A stretch of DNA of 64,000 nt from the NCBI GenBank assembly GCA_017460885.1, contig JAFUAB010000009.1, forward strand, positions 21,340 to 85,339, given 5' to 3'. This document shows, piece after piece, positions 52,477 through 61,500 of this stretch (the first letter of the stretch is position 1; every line of letters begins with the position of its first letter). The position numbers and the translations under genes were made by a program. Source of the stretch: Lachnospiraceae bacterium (lineage in GTDB: Bacteria > Bacillota > Clostridia > Lachnospirales > Lachnospiraceae). The notes beneath the pieces are model-generated. The model was not told the origin of the DNA. It ran no database searches and worked only from the letters and a program-made list of their open reading frames with translations.

Positions 52477-52827
52477 TTACATGAAATCCATCAATGAAAG
52501 CTGCTCGTAATCTCTTGCTCCGCCCACAGTCCCGGTTTCAGGAGTATCCGCCGAACTTTCTGATTCGGATTTTTCTGATGCGGATGCGACCACGGGCACG
52601 GATAGCGGTGTTGATATATTCGATACCGGTTTATGGTTTTTATCTGATTTGGAATAGCCCCGTACGCCCCAGGATCCGTTATACTCAAGTGCCACAGCTT
52701 TGGCTCGTATATCCTTTTCCATCTCCTCTACGGTTTTATCCGCCTTAAACATCACTACTCCGGTATCATAGTAGGATGTGTATCCATATTTTGTTGTAAG
52801 TTCCTTTTCAAACTCGGCTGTTGTCAT
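52477..52827 (-). CDS. Small protein ending in a sliding-clamp-binding-like peptide
   Basis: The 116-residue protein has a folded N-terminal part (1-65; TKYGYTSYYDTGVVMFKAD, then WGVRGYSKS), a Ser/Pro/Glu-rich linker, and the C-terminal end YEQLSLMDFM. QLSL followed by an aromatic resembles the beta-clamp-binding consensus (QL[S/D]LF). I do not recognise the domain. It could associate with the replication clamp. It lies beside the SOS-type HAD gene, facing it, and upstream of lysA lies its own start with GAGG. Confidence 0.65.
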   Translation of the reverse strand: MTTAEFEKELTTKYGYTSYYDTGVVMFKADKTVEEMEKDIRAKAVALEYNGSWGVRGYSKSDKNHKPVSNISTPLSVPVVASASEKSESESSADTPETGTVGGARDYEQLSLMDFM

Positions 52828-52885
52828 CTCATCCTCTGTTTATAATGATCTGTTGCTGTCCGTGACAGTGTGTTTGTCCCGTCTC

Positions 52886-54169
52886 TTATCTCACCCTCTG
52901 TTTCAGCTTGTCATATATTTCGAAACAATCAAGGGTAGCAAAATAATCCCCGGGTGTCTCTGCACGTCGTATCAACTGTACTCTGCCGTCTTCCTTAAGC
53001 AGCAGTTCGGCACATTTAAGCTTTCCGTTATAGTTATATCCCATAGAATATCCGTGTGCTCCGGCATCATGTATCACAAGCAGGTCCCCCATTTCGATCC
53101 CGGGGAGCTGCCTGTCAATGGCGAATTTATCGTTGTTTTCGCACAGCGAACCCGTAATGTCATATATATGGTCTGCCGGTGCGTCTTCCTTGCCGAGCAC
53201 CGTAATGTGATGATAGGCTCCGTACATGGCAGGACGCATCAGATTGACGGCACATGCATCCACACCGATATATTCCTTATACGTATGCTTCTCGTGTATT
53301 GCCCTGGTAACTACAACTCCGTAAGGAGCCATCATAAACCTGCCCATTTCGGTATAGATCGCCACATCGCCCATTCCCGCCGGAACAAGCTTTTCGTTAT
53401 ATACCTTCTCTACTCCCGCTCCTATAGCCGCTATATCATTCGGTGTCTCATCGGGACGGTAGGCTACGCCCACTCCACCCGAAAGATTTATAAACCGGAT
53501 GTCAGCGCCCGTTTCGTTCTTAAGTTCAATTGCCAGATCAAAGAGCCGGCCCGCAAGCTGGGAATAATAATCATTTGTAATCGTATTGCTGGCAAGAAAC
53601 GCGTGTATTCCGAAATACTTTACACCCTTCGATTTAAGTATAGTGAAGGCTTCCCTGATCTGTTCGGCGGTCATGCCGTACTTGGCATCTCCGGGATTAT
53701 CCATGATACCGTTGCTTAATGTAAAACGGCCACCCGGATTGAATCTGCAGCTCATTGTCTCCGGAAGCTTACCGCCGCAGGCTTTCTCACAAAAATCGAT
53801 ATGTGTGATATCGTCCAGATTGATTATCGCGCCGAGTCTGTTCGCGTATGTGTATTCTTCGGCAGGGGTATCATTGCTCGAGAACATTATCCCGCTGCCA
53901 GTGATACCTGCGGCTTCGGCAAGCATAAGCTCCGTGTACGAAGAGCAATCCGCACCGATGTCGTATTCTTTTAATATCTGCATCAAAAAGGGATTGGGAG
54001 TGGCCTTAACCGCAAAATACTCCCTGAATCCGGGATTCCATGCAAAAGCATCCTTGACAGCCTTTGCATTTGCTCTGATGCCCGCTTCATCATAGAGATA
54101 AAACGGTGTGAGATATTCCGCCGCTATCTCTTCGGCTTTTTCACGTGTTACAAACACTGATTTTTTCAT
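52886..54169 (-). CDS. lysA: Diaminopimelate decarboxylase
   Basis: LysA makes L-lysine from meso-diaminopimelate. The 427-residue fold III PLP enzyme has the PLP lysine K55 in YFAVKATPNP, the glycine-rich phosphate site in NLSGGVGVAY, and the dimer-site C-E of GSLCENND. The protein lacks the usual H-I-G-S string, having FGIHAFLASNT instead, as in one LysA branch, so action on another amino acid is possible. The length fits. It stands between the small clamp-motif gene and helD. Confidence 0.88.
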   Translation of the reverse strand: MKKSVFVTREKAEEIAAEYLTPFYLYDEAGIRANAKAVKDAFAWNPGFREYFAVKATPNPFLMQILKEYDIGADCSSYTELMLAEAAGITGSGIMFSSNDTPAEEYTYANRLGAIINLDDITHIDFCEKACGGKLPETMSCRFNPGGRFTLSNGIMDNPGDAKYGMTAEQIREAFTILKSKGVKYFGIHAFLASNTITNDYYSQLAGRLFDLAIELKNETGADIRFINLSGGVGVAYRPDETPNDIAAIGAGVEKVYNEKLVPAGMGDVAIYTEMGRFMMAPYGVVVTRAIHEKHTYKEYIGVDACAVNLMRPAMYGAYHHITVLGKEDAPADHIYDITGSLCENNDKFAIDRQLPGIEMGDLLVIHDAGAHGYSMGYNYNGKLKCAELLLKEDGRVQLIRRAETPGDYFATLDCFEIYDKLKQRVR

Positions 54170-54248
54170 ATACTTCTCCTCCTGATATATTTCTAACTCC
54201 TGTTTTGTGATTGAGGATCAAAACGGATTTTTTACTATTGTCCTGTTA

Positions 54249-56384
54249 TCATTGCTTATAGACAAATAAACGATGAAGAGCTCTGGTCGCCTCAACATAC
54301 AGTGCCTGCCGGTACAGTTCTTCCGGTTCAAACCTGTCATCGACCACAAATACCGCATCGAATTCAAGCCCCTTAGAAAGGTAAAAGGGAGCAACACTGA
54401 TACCTTTTTTAAACGAAGTCGAATCAACGGTCAATAAGGAAAGCTCTGAATCCGGGTTAAGTTTATTCAGATGATCGAATACTTCCTTTGCACGGGTGGA
54501 ATTCTTGCAAAGGACAGCCATAGTTTCACACGAATCCTTCACCGCATCTATATCTTCGATCAGGGATCTCATCCTGTGTTCTTCGCTGTCGGATAACGTT
54601 TCCTTTACAGGTTCTCCGTGACGGTCTATGGAGCTTACCCTGTCCAGTCCGATAATACCTGCCGCATATTCAGTGATCTCGATGGTTGAACGATAGCTTT
54701 TGTCCAGCTCGACGCTGTACATATCCCTGCCGAAAACAGACGGAAGGAATTCCAGTACATCCCTGGATTTTGAATCCAGCGTCTGGTCTTTATCTCCGAG
54801 TATCGTCATCGCGCATTTAAATACCTTATCGATCAGACGATACTGCAGATACGAATAATCCTGCATTTCATCTATGATCAGATGTTTGACCGGACGACCG
54901 TATTCCTCATCAAAGAGAGAATACTTAAGATATAATATCGGATAAACATCCTCATAGGGGATGGTATCAACTCTCAGGAATCCTTTGTCTTTGCGTACAT
55001 AAACGGGCTGTTCCTCAGCTTCTTCGTTCGCATCGTCCGGTTCCGCGGTCAATACTTCCTCTTCCGTTCCGGTAATATATGCCTTCAGAGGCTCTCTGCC
55101 GGTCGACTCCAAAAACATGTTATACAATCCTATGATGTCCCTTGTCACATACATAGAATCCAGGCTGTCCCTGATATATTGCTTTTCTTCCGAAGAAAGA
55201 TCCTTTCCCCGGAGAGTCTCTTCCTCATCGATCACAAATTCCGCGATCCGGCCCATACGTTCCATAAGCGGAACATCCCAGAGCTTTTCATAAAAAAGTG
55301 AGCTGATATGATCGGCACCGTATACCCTGCCGCGGTATCTGAACTTACGTATATCTATCCCCGTGCTCTCAAGTTCCAGCACAAACCCGTCCAGTTCCTC
55401 GGTCATTTCACGGCTTTGCTTGTAGTCAGCCTCATCCGTGGACAGGCCCTTATGTTCCGAAGGATCGATGAGTTCCTCCATGCGGTCATATTTGTCCTGC
55501 GCATCTCCGTATTTTCTGAGCTTTCTGTATGCCCAGATATCCAGACTGGTCTCACTGATATTTTCCTCCCCCAGCTCGGGAAGTATCCTGGATATGTAAT
55601 CAGCAAACAGTCCGTTCGGGCTTAAAATGAGTACTTGTGAAGCCTTAAATGTATTTCTGTTGTGATACAGAAGATACGCGATCCTGTGTAAAGCGATACT
55701 GGTCTTTCCACTGCCGGCACAGCCCTGTACGGCGAGTATTCTGTGTGACGTATCGCGGATTATGGCATTCTGCTCCCTCTGGATCGTTGTAACAATGGCC
55801 CTGAGTTTGGCGGAAGCATTCTTACCAAGTTCACATTTCAGGATATCGTCATCAATGCTGATGTCGCTCTCAAGCATGTAAACTATTCGCCCCGAAGATA
55901 TCTTGTACTGATACTTATGGGTTATGTCTCCGGTTATCTCTCCCATAGGAGCGCTGTACATGGCCCTTCCGGCATCGTAATCATAAAAAAGAGATGACAC
56001 GGGAGCTCTCCAGTCAAAAACAACGGGAATATCTCCCTCATCGCGCGAAAGATTTGATATCCCGATATACAGATGCTGGGCCTCTGTTTCATCGTCAAAC
56101 ACAAAATCGACCCTGCCGAAATACGGGGAATCCTTCATACGTCCGTAAGTGTATTTCTCACGTATGTAATCCCCTTTTTGAACGATCTTCTGACGAATGG
56201 CATTGGTATTGTCATATAACTCGTAGCCGTATTCATCAAACTCGGTATAGCTGTTCCAGAAATACTCATGGAAATCTGCCATATCCTTATCCGTGATATC
56301 TACAAGCTTATCAAGTTCTGCGATCTTTGCGTCTATTAAATTAAGAACCTCTGTGAGGTATTTCTCTTCTTCTGCGATATTCAT
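54249..56384 (-). CDS. helD: RNA polymerase recycling motor ATPase HelD
   Basis: HelD is a UvrD-like superfamily 1 ATPase that pulls stalled RNA polymerase off DNA. The 711-residue protein starts with a charged coiled coil (MNIAEEEKYLTEVLNLIDAK) that enters the polymerase channel. The FDWRAPVSSLFYDY element follows, and Walker A GCAGSGKT is near 218. LIIDEMQDYSYLQY is the motif II and LDKSYRSTIEITEYA is motif IV. An ATGA junction with ung sets the start; a 27-codon extension inside ung is not family-like. Confidence 0.92.
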   Translation of the reverse strand: MNIAEEEKYLTEVLNLIDAKIAELDKLVDITDKDMADFHEYFWNSYTEFDEYGYELYDNTNAIRQKIVQKGDYIREKYTYGRMKDSPYFGRVDFVFDDETEAQHLYIGISNLSRDEGDIPVVFDWRAPVSSLFYDYDAGRAMYSAPMGEITGDITHKYQYKISSGRIVYMLESDISIDDDILKCELGKNASAKLRAIVTTIQREQNAIIRDTSHRILAVQGCAGSGKTSIALHRIAYLLYHNRNTFKASQVLILSPNGLFADYISRILPELGEENISETSLDIWAYRKLRKYGDAQDKYDRMEELIDPSEHKGLSTDEADYKQSREMTEELDGFVLELESTGIDIRKFRYRGRVYGADHISSLFYEKLWDVPLMERMGRIAEFVIDEEETLRGKDLSSEEKQYIRDSLDSMYVTRDIIGLYNMFLESTGREPLKAYITGTEEEVLTAEPDDANEEAEEQPVYVRKDKGFLRVDTIPYEDVYPILYLKYSLFDEEYGRPVKHLIIDEMQDYSYLQYRLIDKVFKCAMTILGDKDQTLDSKSRDVLEFLPSVFGRDMYSVELDKSYRSTIEITEYAAGIIGLDRVSSIDRHGEPVKETLSDSEEHRMRSLIEDIDAVKDSCETMAVLCKNSTRAKEVFDHLNKLNPDSELSLLTVDSTSFKKGISVAPFYLSKGLEFDAVFVVDDRFEPEELYRQALYVEATRALHRLFVYKQ

Positions 56385-57067
56385 CTGATATTCTCGATCT
56401 GCCAGTCGATGGGTTTCTCCCCATGTGACATAAGAAATTCGTTGCATTTGCTGAAATGTCTGCATCCAAAAAAGCCTCTGTGCGCGCTCAGCGGACTCGG
56501 ATGGGGAGCTTCCAGATACAGGTGCTCAGGATTATCCAGCATTTCTTTTTTCCTTCTGGCGGGATTCCCCCACAGCATAAACACTATTGGCCGTTGCTGT
56601 GCGTTTACAGCCCTGATTATGGCATCCGTAAACTGTTCCCAGCCTTTATTCTGGTGTGATGCCGCTTCGTGTGCTCTGACGGTAAGCACCGTATTCAAAA
56701 GCAGAACCCCCTGCCTGGCCCATTTTTCCAGATATCCGTTATCCGGGATATAACAGCCACAGTCATTATGGAGCTCCTGATATATATTTTTGAGTGAAGG
56801 GGGAATATCACGCGGCTCAACATCCGGCAGGACCGAAAAGCTCAGTCCGTGTGCCTGATGGTCGTTATGATAGGGATCCTGTCCAAGTATCACTACTCTG
56901 ACTTCGGCAAGCGGAGTCAGATGAAGTGCATTAAAAATATCGTCCGCGGGCGGAAAAATCTTTCTGTGAGTATATTCATCCTTGAGAAAAAGATACAGAT
57001 CTTTGTAATACGGTTTGGAAAACTCTTCGCCGACTGCATTGGCCCAGTCGTTTGTCAACATTGCCAT
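56381..57067 (-). CDS. ung: Uracil-DNA glycosylase
   Basis: Ung removes uracil from DNA. The 228-residue family 1 enzyme has GQDPYH (62-67) with the water-activating D64. It also has LLLNTVLTVRAHEA, VFMLWGNPAR, and the HPSPLSAHRGFFGC loop with the catalytic His. It starts 13 nt after the hisF stop with no clear ribosome site; two ATGs (57067, 57061) are close. Its stop overlaps the helD start (ATGA). Confidence 0.96.
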   Translation of the reverse strand: MAMLTNDWANAVGEEFSKPYYKDLYLFLKDEYTHRKIFPPADDIFNALHLTPLAEVRVVILGQDPYHNDHQAHGLSFSVLPDVEPRDIPPSLKNIYQELHNDCGCYIPDNGYLEKWARQGVLLLNTVLTVRAHEAASHQNKGWEQFTDAIIRAVNAQQRPIVFMLWGNPARRKKEMLDNPEHLYLEAPHPSPLSAHRGFFGCRHFSKCNEFLMSHGEKPIDWQIENIR

Positions 57068-57080
57068 AGCTTATACCAGT

Positions 57081-57842
57081 TCAGATACGCACGGAAATAC
57101 CCTGATCTCTCAGATAAGACTTCAGATCGGATATCTCCATTTCTCTATAGTGAAAAAGCGAAGCCGCAAGTGCCGCCTCGGCATGCCCCTCCTTAAATAC
57201 CTCCGCAAAATGCTCCATGGTGCCCGCACCTCCTGAAGCTATTACCGGCACATCCACGCTGTCGGCTATCCTGCGGGTCAGCTCAATATCATATCCTGCC
57301 TTGGTACCGTCACAGTCCATACTGGTCAGAAGTATTTCGCCGGCGCCGAGCGAAACAGCCTTAACTGCCCATTCCTCAGCGTCTATGCCCATATCGACAC
57401 GACCGCCGTTTTTGTAAATATTCCAGCCGCTTCCGTCGGGTCGTCTCTTCGCATCTATAGCCACAACCACACATTGACTGCCGAATTTATCGGCAGCCTC
57501 ACTGATCAGATTCGGATTCATTATCGCTGCGGAATTGACCGATACCTTGTCCGCACCCTCTCTGAGGATTGCCTTAAAATCATCAACCGTACGGATACCG
57601 CCGCCCACCGTAAAGGGTATAAAAACCCTCTCGGCTACACTGCGTACCATATCCACGGCAGTATGTCTCTCATCCGACGAAGCCGTAATATCGAGAAAGA
57701 CAAGTTCATCCGCTCCGGATCTGCTGTAAATCTCACCGACCTCTGCCGGATCTCCGACATCTTTGATATTAACAAAATTAACTCCCTTGACTACTCTGCC
57801 GTCTCTGACATCCAGACAGGGAATGATCCTCTTGGTATGCAT
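57081..57842 (-). CDS. hisF: Imidazole glycerol phosphate synthase subunit HisF
   Basis: HisF is the cyclase half of the fifth step of histidine biosynthesis. The 253-residue barrel has D11 in [14 protein letters not shown] and D130 in VVVAIDAKR, the two catalytic acids, plus FTVGGGIRT and VIASGGAGT phosphate loops. It follows hisH with one base between and precedes ung. Confidence 0.97.
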   Translation of the reverse strand: MHTKRIIPCLDVRDGRVVKGVNFVNIKDVGDPAEVGEIYSRSGADELVFLDITASSDERHTAVDMVRSVAERVFIPFTVGGGIRTVDDFKAILREGADKVSVNSAAIMNPNLISEAADKFGSQCVVVAIDAKRRPDGSGWNIYKNGGRVDMGIDAEEWAVKAVSLGAGEILLTSMDCDGTKAGYDIELTRRIADSVDVPVIASGGAGTMEHFAEVFKEGHAEAALAASLFHYREMEISDLKSYLRDQGISVRI

Positions 57843-57843
57843 A

Positions 57844-58446
57844 TTATATCTCCAAAAAATTCTTCAGGATCGCAAGGCCGGTATCCGAACTCTTTTCGGG
57901 ATGAAACTGTGTCGCAAACAGATTCCCTCTCTCAACCGAGGCCTGGATCAGTGCGGCATATTCCGTTGTCGCGGTTACAACAGATGCATCCTCGGCTTCC
58001 AGATAGTAGGAATGAACGAAATACACATATGACCCTTCCGGAACGTCCTTAAAAAGCCTGCCCGGATTGGGATATTTAAGAGAATTCCAACCTATATGGG
58101 GAACCTTAAGTCCTTTATCGGGGATCCTCCTTATCCTGCCGGGTATAAGGCCAAGCCCTTCAACACCGGGGCTCTCTTCACTCTCATCAAAAAGCAGCTG
58201 CAATCCCAGACATATCCCCAAAAAAGGTATATCTTTGTCGACCGCTTCGGAAATAACTCCCACAAGATCATAATCGTTAAGGCGTTTCATCGCGTCCCCG
58301 AAGGCTCCGACTCCCGGAAGTATAACATGATCGGCATTCAGGATATCAAGCCTGTTTCGAGTCAGAACAGCATCTTTTCCAAGGTACTCGGTCGCTTTTT
58401 CTACACTTTTTACATTTCCCGCATCATAATCAATGATCGCTACCAC
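57844..58446 (-). CDS. hisH: Imidazole glycerol phosphate synthase subunit HisH
   Basis: HisH is the class I glutaminase that feeds ammonia to HisF. I chose the GTG at 58446 (200 residues) because GGAG lies 6 nt upstream and the protein then starts [11 protein letters not shown] like its family. An ATG at 58515 would add 23 atypical residues with no ribosome site. The catalytic triad is C79 (GICLGLQ), H182 and E184 (QFHPEKS). The oxyanion motif HIGWNSL is also present. hisH and hisF are the only his genes in the window. Confidence 0.93.
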   Translation of the reverse strand: MVAIIDYDAGNVKSVEKATEYLGKDAVLTRNRLDILNADHVILPGVGAFGDAMKRLNDYDLVGVISEAVDKDIPFLGICLGLQLLFDESEESPGVEGLGLIPGRIRRIPDKGLKVPHIGWNSLKYPNPGRLFKDVPEGSYVYFVHSYYLEAEDASVVTATTEYAALIQASVERGNLFATQFHPEKSSDTGLAILKNFLEI

Positions 58447-58556
58447 TGTCTTCTCCAAATCCTCCGAACCCGTCCGGCACATACTCTCATCGAATCCCCG
58501 ATCAGGCATATTCATCGCGAAATGCCCTAAAAGTCCATCCCGATCAAAGTATTACT

Positions 58557-61500
58557 CTATTGAGAGTATAGCTGAAAGATCAACGCATCATCCGTATATC
58601 CGTTATCCGGAGTACCACCCCCGGGAATAACATTGCCGAAGGAATCAACCGTCTCCTGTAATATCGGTTCTCCCTGAGGTTCCGATCCCGTACCGGGCAT
58701 AACGGGTGTATCTCCGGATCCGCCATACAAACCGTCTCCGGCATCCTGATCTCCGGCTGTTCCTCCGATATCGGAGGTCTGAGCCGGGATATCGGACTTG
58801 ATCTTTCCGGCCAGGATATCATCTATATATCTGGTATAGTCGTAATCGGTGGGAGAATCTATTATCTTTCTCGCCAGTTCAGCATTTACACCGTATTTGG
58901 ACGCAAGGATGCCAATGATATTATTATAGCTTGCATCCACATCAGATCTCACGTATGTGGTATCGAAATTAGTGATCACATAATCATAACTCTGTACACC
59001 GCGGATCAGGGCATCAAGTGCTTCTCTCGGCATATCGAGACGAGTATAGTTTTCATACGCTCTCTCGAATCTGCGAACCTGAAGCACGCATTTGGCGTTG
59101 TTGAACATCACAAGATCATCGCCGCCGAGCTCCATACCATACAGATTGATATATGCTGTATCATAATCGCCATCCGCATACGCCCTTCTGGCTTCACGTT
59201 TCTGATTATCGGCAGGTACCAGCAGGCCTATCACCAAAAGAGCCGCCATGATCGGCATAAAGGTCACAAAGATCATTATGACCTTTTTCTTCGGAAGCCT
59301 CTTGATCGGGCCGAGTGCTGCTTCCTTTTCGGCTTTCTTGGCAGCCTTGGCTTCTTTGGCCGCCTTTTTGGCTGCTGCTTTTGCCGCCTTGGCCTTGGCC
59401 GCCTCTTCCTTTTTCTGTTTAGCGGCTTCTTCCTTGGCCTTGGCCTTGGGATCGTCCTTCTTGTCCTTCTTTTCCTTCTTTTTCTTTTTCTTCTTGCCTC
59501 CCTCTGCCGCTTCGGCATCAAGTTCGCCAAGAATAGCCATATTTTCTTCACCCGCAGCCTTCTCAGGAATGTTTTCGGGTGCTTCGGGATCATCAGCCTC
59601 CTCCGTGAGCGCCTCAATGATCCTCTTTATCAGGTTTTTGAATCCACCGGCCTTAGCCTCACCCTCTGCTTCCGTCTCATCAGGCTCAAGCTCATCACCG
59701 GATTTCTTTTTCTTCTTTTTGGGTTTCTTAGCTTTCTTAGCCTTTTTCGGCTTCTCTTCACCCTCTTCGGCTTCCTCTGCTTCTCCCTCTTCGGAATCCT
59801 TCGAACGGGCAGAATCGGAAAGAAGCTGGTCTATATCAAGTTCATCAACGGCAAGTTCACCCTCTCCGCGGTCTTCGGCAAATATATCGAAGGGAGTATT
59901 GTCGCCGTTGTCCACCATCTCATGATTGTCCGACATCGACAGGAGATCTTCTATTTCGGACAGATTCTCATCCTTCTCAGGAACAAAGCCTTCATCAAGA
60001 CTGGGGCCGTCAGCCGAAAGAGCGCCATTAAGGAGTGCCTCGATATCACTCTCATTCATTGTATCACTGCCTTCAGCGGAATCATCAGCCGCAATATCTT
60101 CTCCGGACTGGTCAAAGCCGGCCAAAAGCGCCGCAATATCATCCTCGGACATCTGATCGTTTGAATCACCCGAAGTCTCGGCCGTGAGCGCTGAATCCGG
60201 CTCAAGAACAGGTTCCTCCGACGCAGACTCATCTGCCGCCCCGGTATCATCCGCAGTTTCAGAATCTTCCGCATAGTCAGAATTGTTTTCGGGGGCATTT
60301 GCCTGCGCAAACAGGGCTGCTATATCATCAGCTGACAGCTTCGCATTCGGATCATCCGATACCGGTGTTATCTCAGGTATCGGAGCAGGTTCAGGCTCTG
60401 CCGTGGGGGCAGGTTCCTCTGCGGGAGCGAGTTCCTCTGCCGGTGCTGCCTCCTCTGCAGGTGCGGGTTCTTCTGCAGGTGCTGGCTGTTCTGCGGGGCC
60501 GTTCGCCTGTGCAAACAGGGCTGCTATATCATCAGGCGACAACTTCGCATTCGGATCATCCGATACCGGTGTTATCTCAGGTATCGGGGCAGGTTCGGGC
60601 TCTGCCACGGTTGCAGGTTCTTCTACCGGTGCTGGTTCCTCTGCAAGGGGCGATTCCTCTACGGGTATAGGCTCCTCTGCGGGAGTCGGATCTTCTGCAG
60701 GTGCTGGCTGTTCTGCAGAGCCGCTTGCCTGTGCAAACAGGGCTGCTATATCATCAGCCGACAGTTTTGCATTCGGATCATCCGATACCGGAGTTATCTC
60801 AGGTATCGGAGCAGGTTCAGGCTCTGCCGCGGGGGCAGGTTCCTCTGCGGGAGCGGGTTCCTCTGCCGGTGCTGCCTCCTCTGCAGGTGCGGGTTCTTCT
60901 GCAGGTGCTGGCTGTTCTGCGGGGCCGTTCGCCTGTGCAAACAGGGCTGCTATATCGTCGGCCGACAGCTTCGCATTCGGATCATCTGATACCGGTGTTA
61001 TCTCAGGTATCGGAGCAGGTTCGGGCTCTGCCACGGGTGCAGGTTCTTCTGCGGGGCCGCTTGCCTGTGCAAACAGAGCTGCTATGTCGTCGGCTGACAG
61101 CTTTGCATTCGGATCATCTGATACCGGTGTGATCTCAGGTATCGGTGCAGGTTCGGGCTCTGCCGCGGGGGCAGGCTCCTCTGCGGGAGCGGGTTCCTCT
61201 GTCGGTGCTGCCTCTGCCGGAGCGGGTTCCTCTGCCGGTACTGCTTCCTCTGCAGGTACGGGTTCTTCTGCCGGTGCTGGCTGTTCTGCAGGGCCGTTTG
61301 CCTGTGCAAACAGAGCTGCTATATCGTCAGGCGACAGCTTCGCATTCGGATCATCCGATACCGGTGTGATCTCGGGTATCGGGGCAGGTTCAGGCTCAAA
61401 TGCCGGTTCAACTATCGGGGCAGGTTCTGTAATTGCTTCAACTACCGGTTCGGGCTCTGATACAGCCTCAGTCACTACCTCCGGTTCTGGAGCAGGTTCT

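Noticed and set aside
54169-54248. Possible lysine riboswitch upstream of lysA
   Set aside because: The gap upstream of lysA is about 80 nt, too short for an L-box, and no matching conserved pairing was seen.
58553-58568. TACTCT / AGAGTA inverted repeat at the end of the repeat gene
   Set aside because: The stem is only 6 bp and AT-rich, and it overlaps the stop codon with no clear T-run; too weak to call a terminator.
59248-59925. Ser/Phe-rich plus-strand frame
   Set aside because: It is the complement of the Lys/Ala-rich stretch of the repeat gene; low complexity on one strand gives an open frame on the other.
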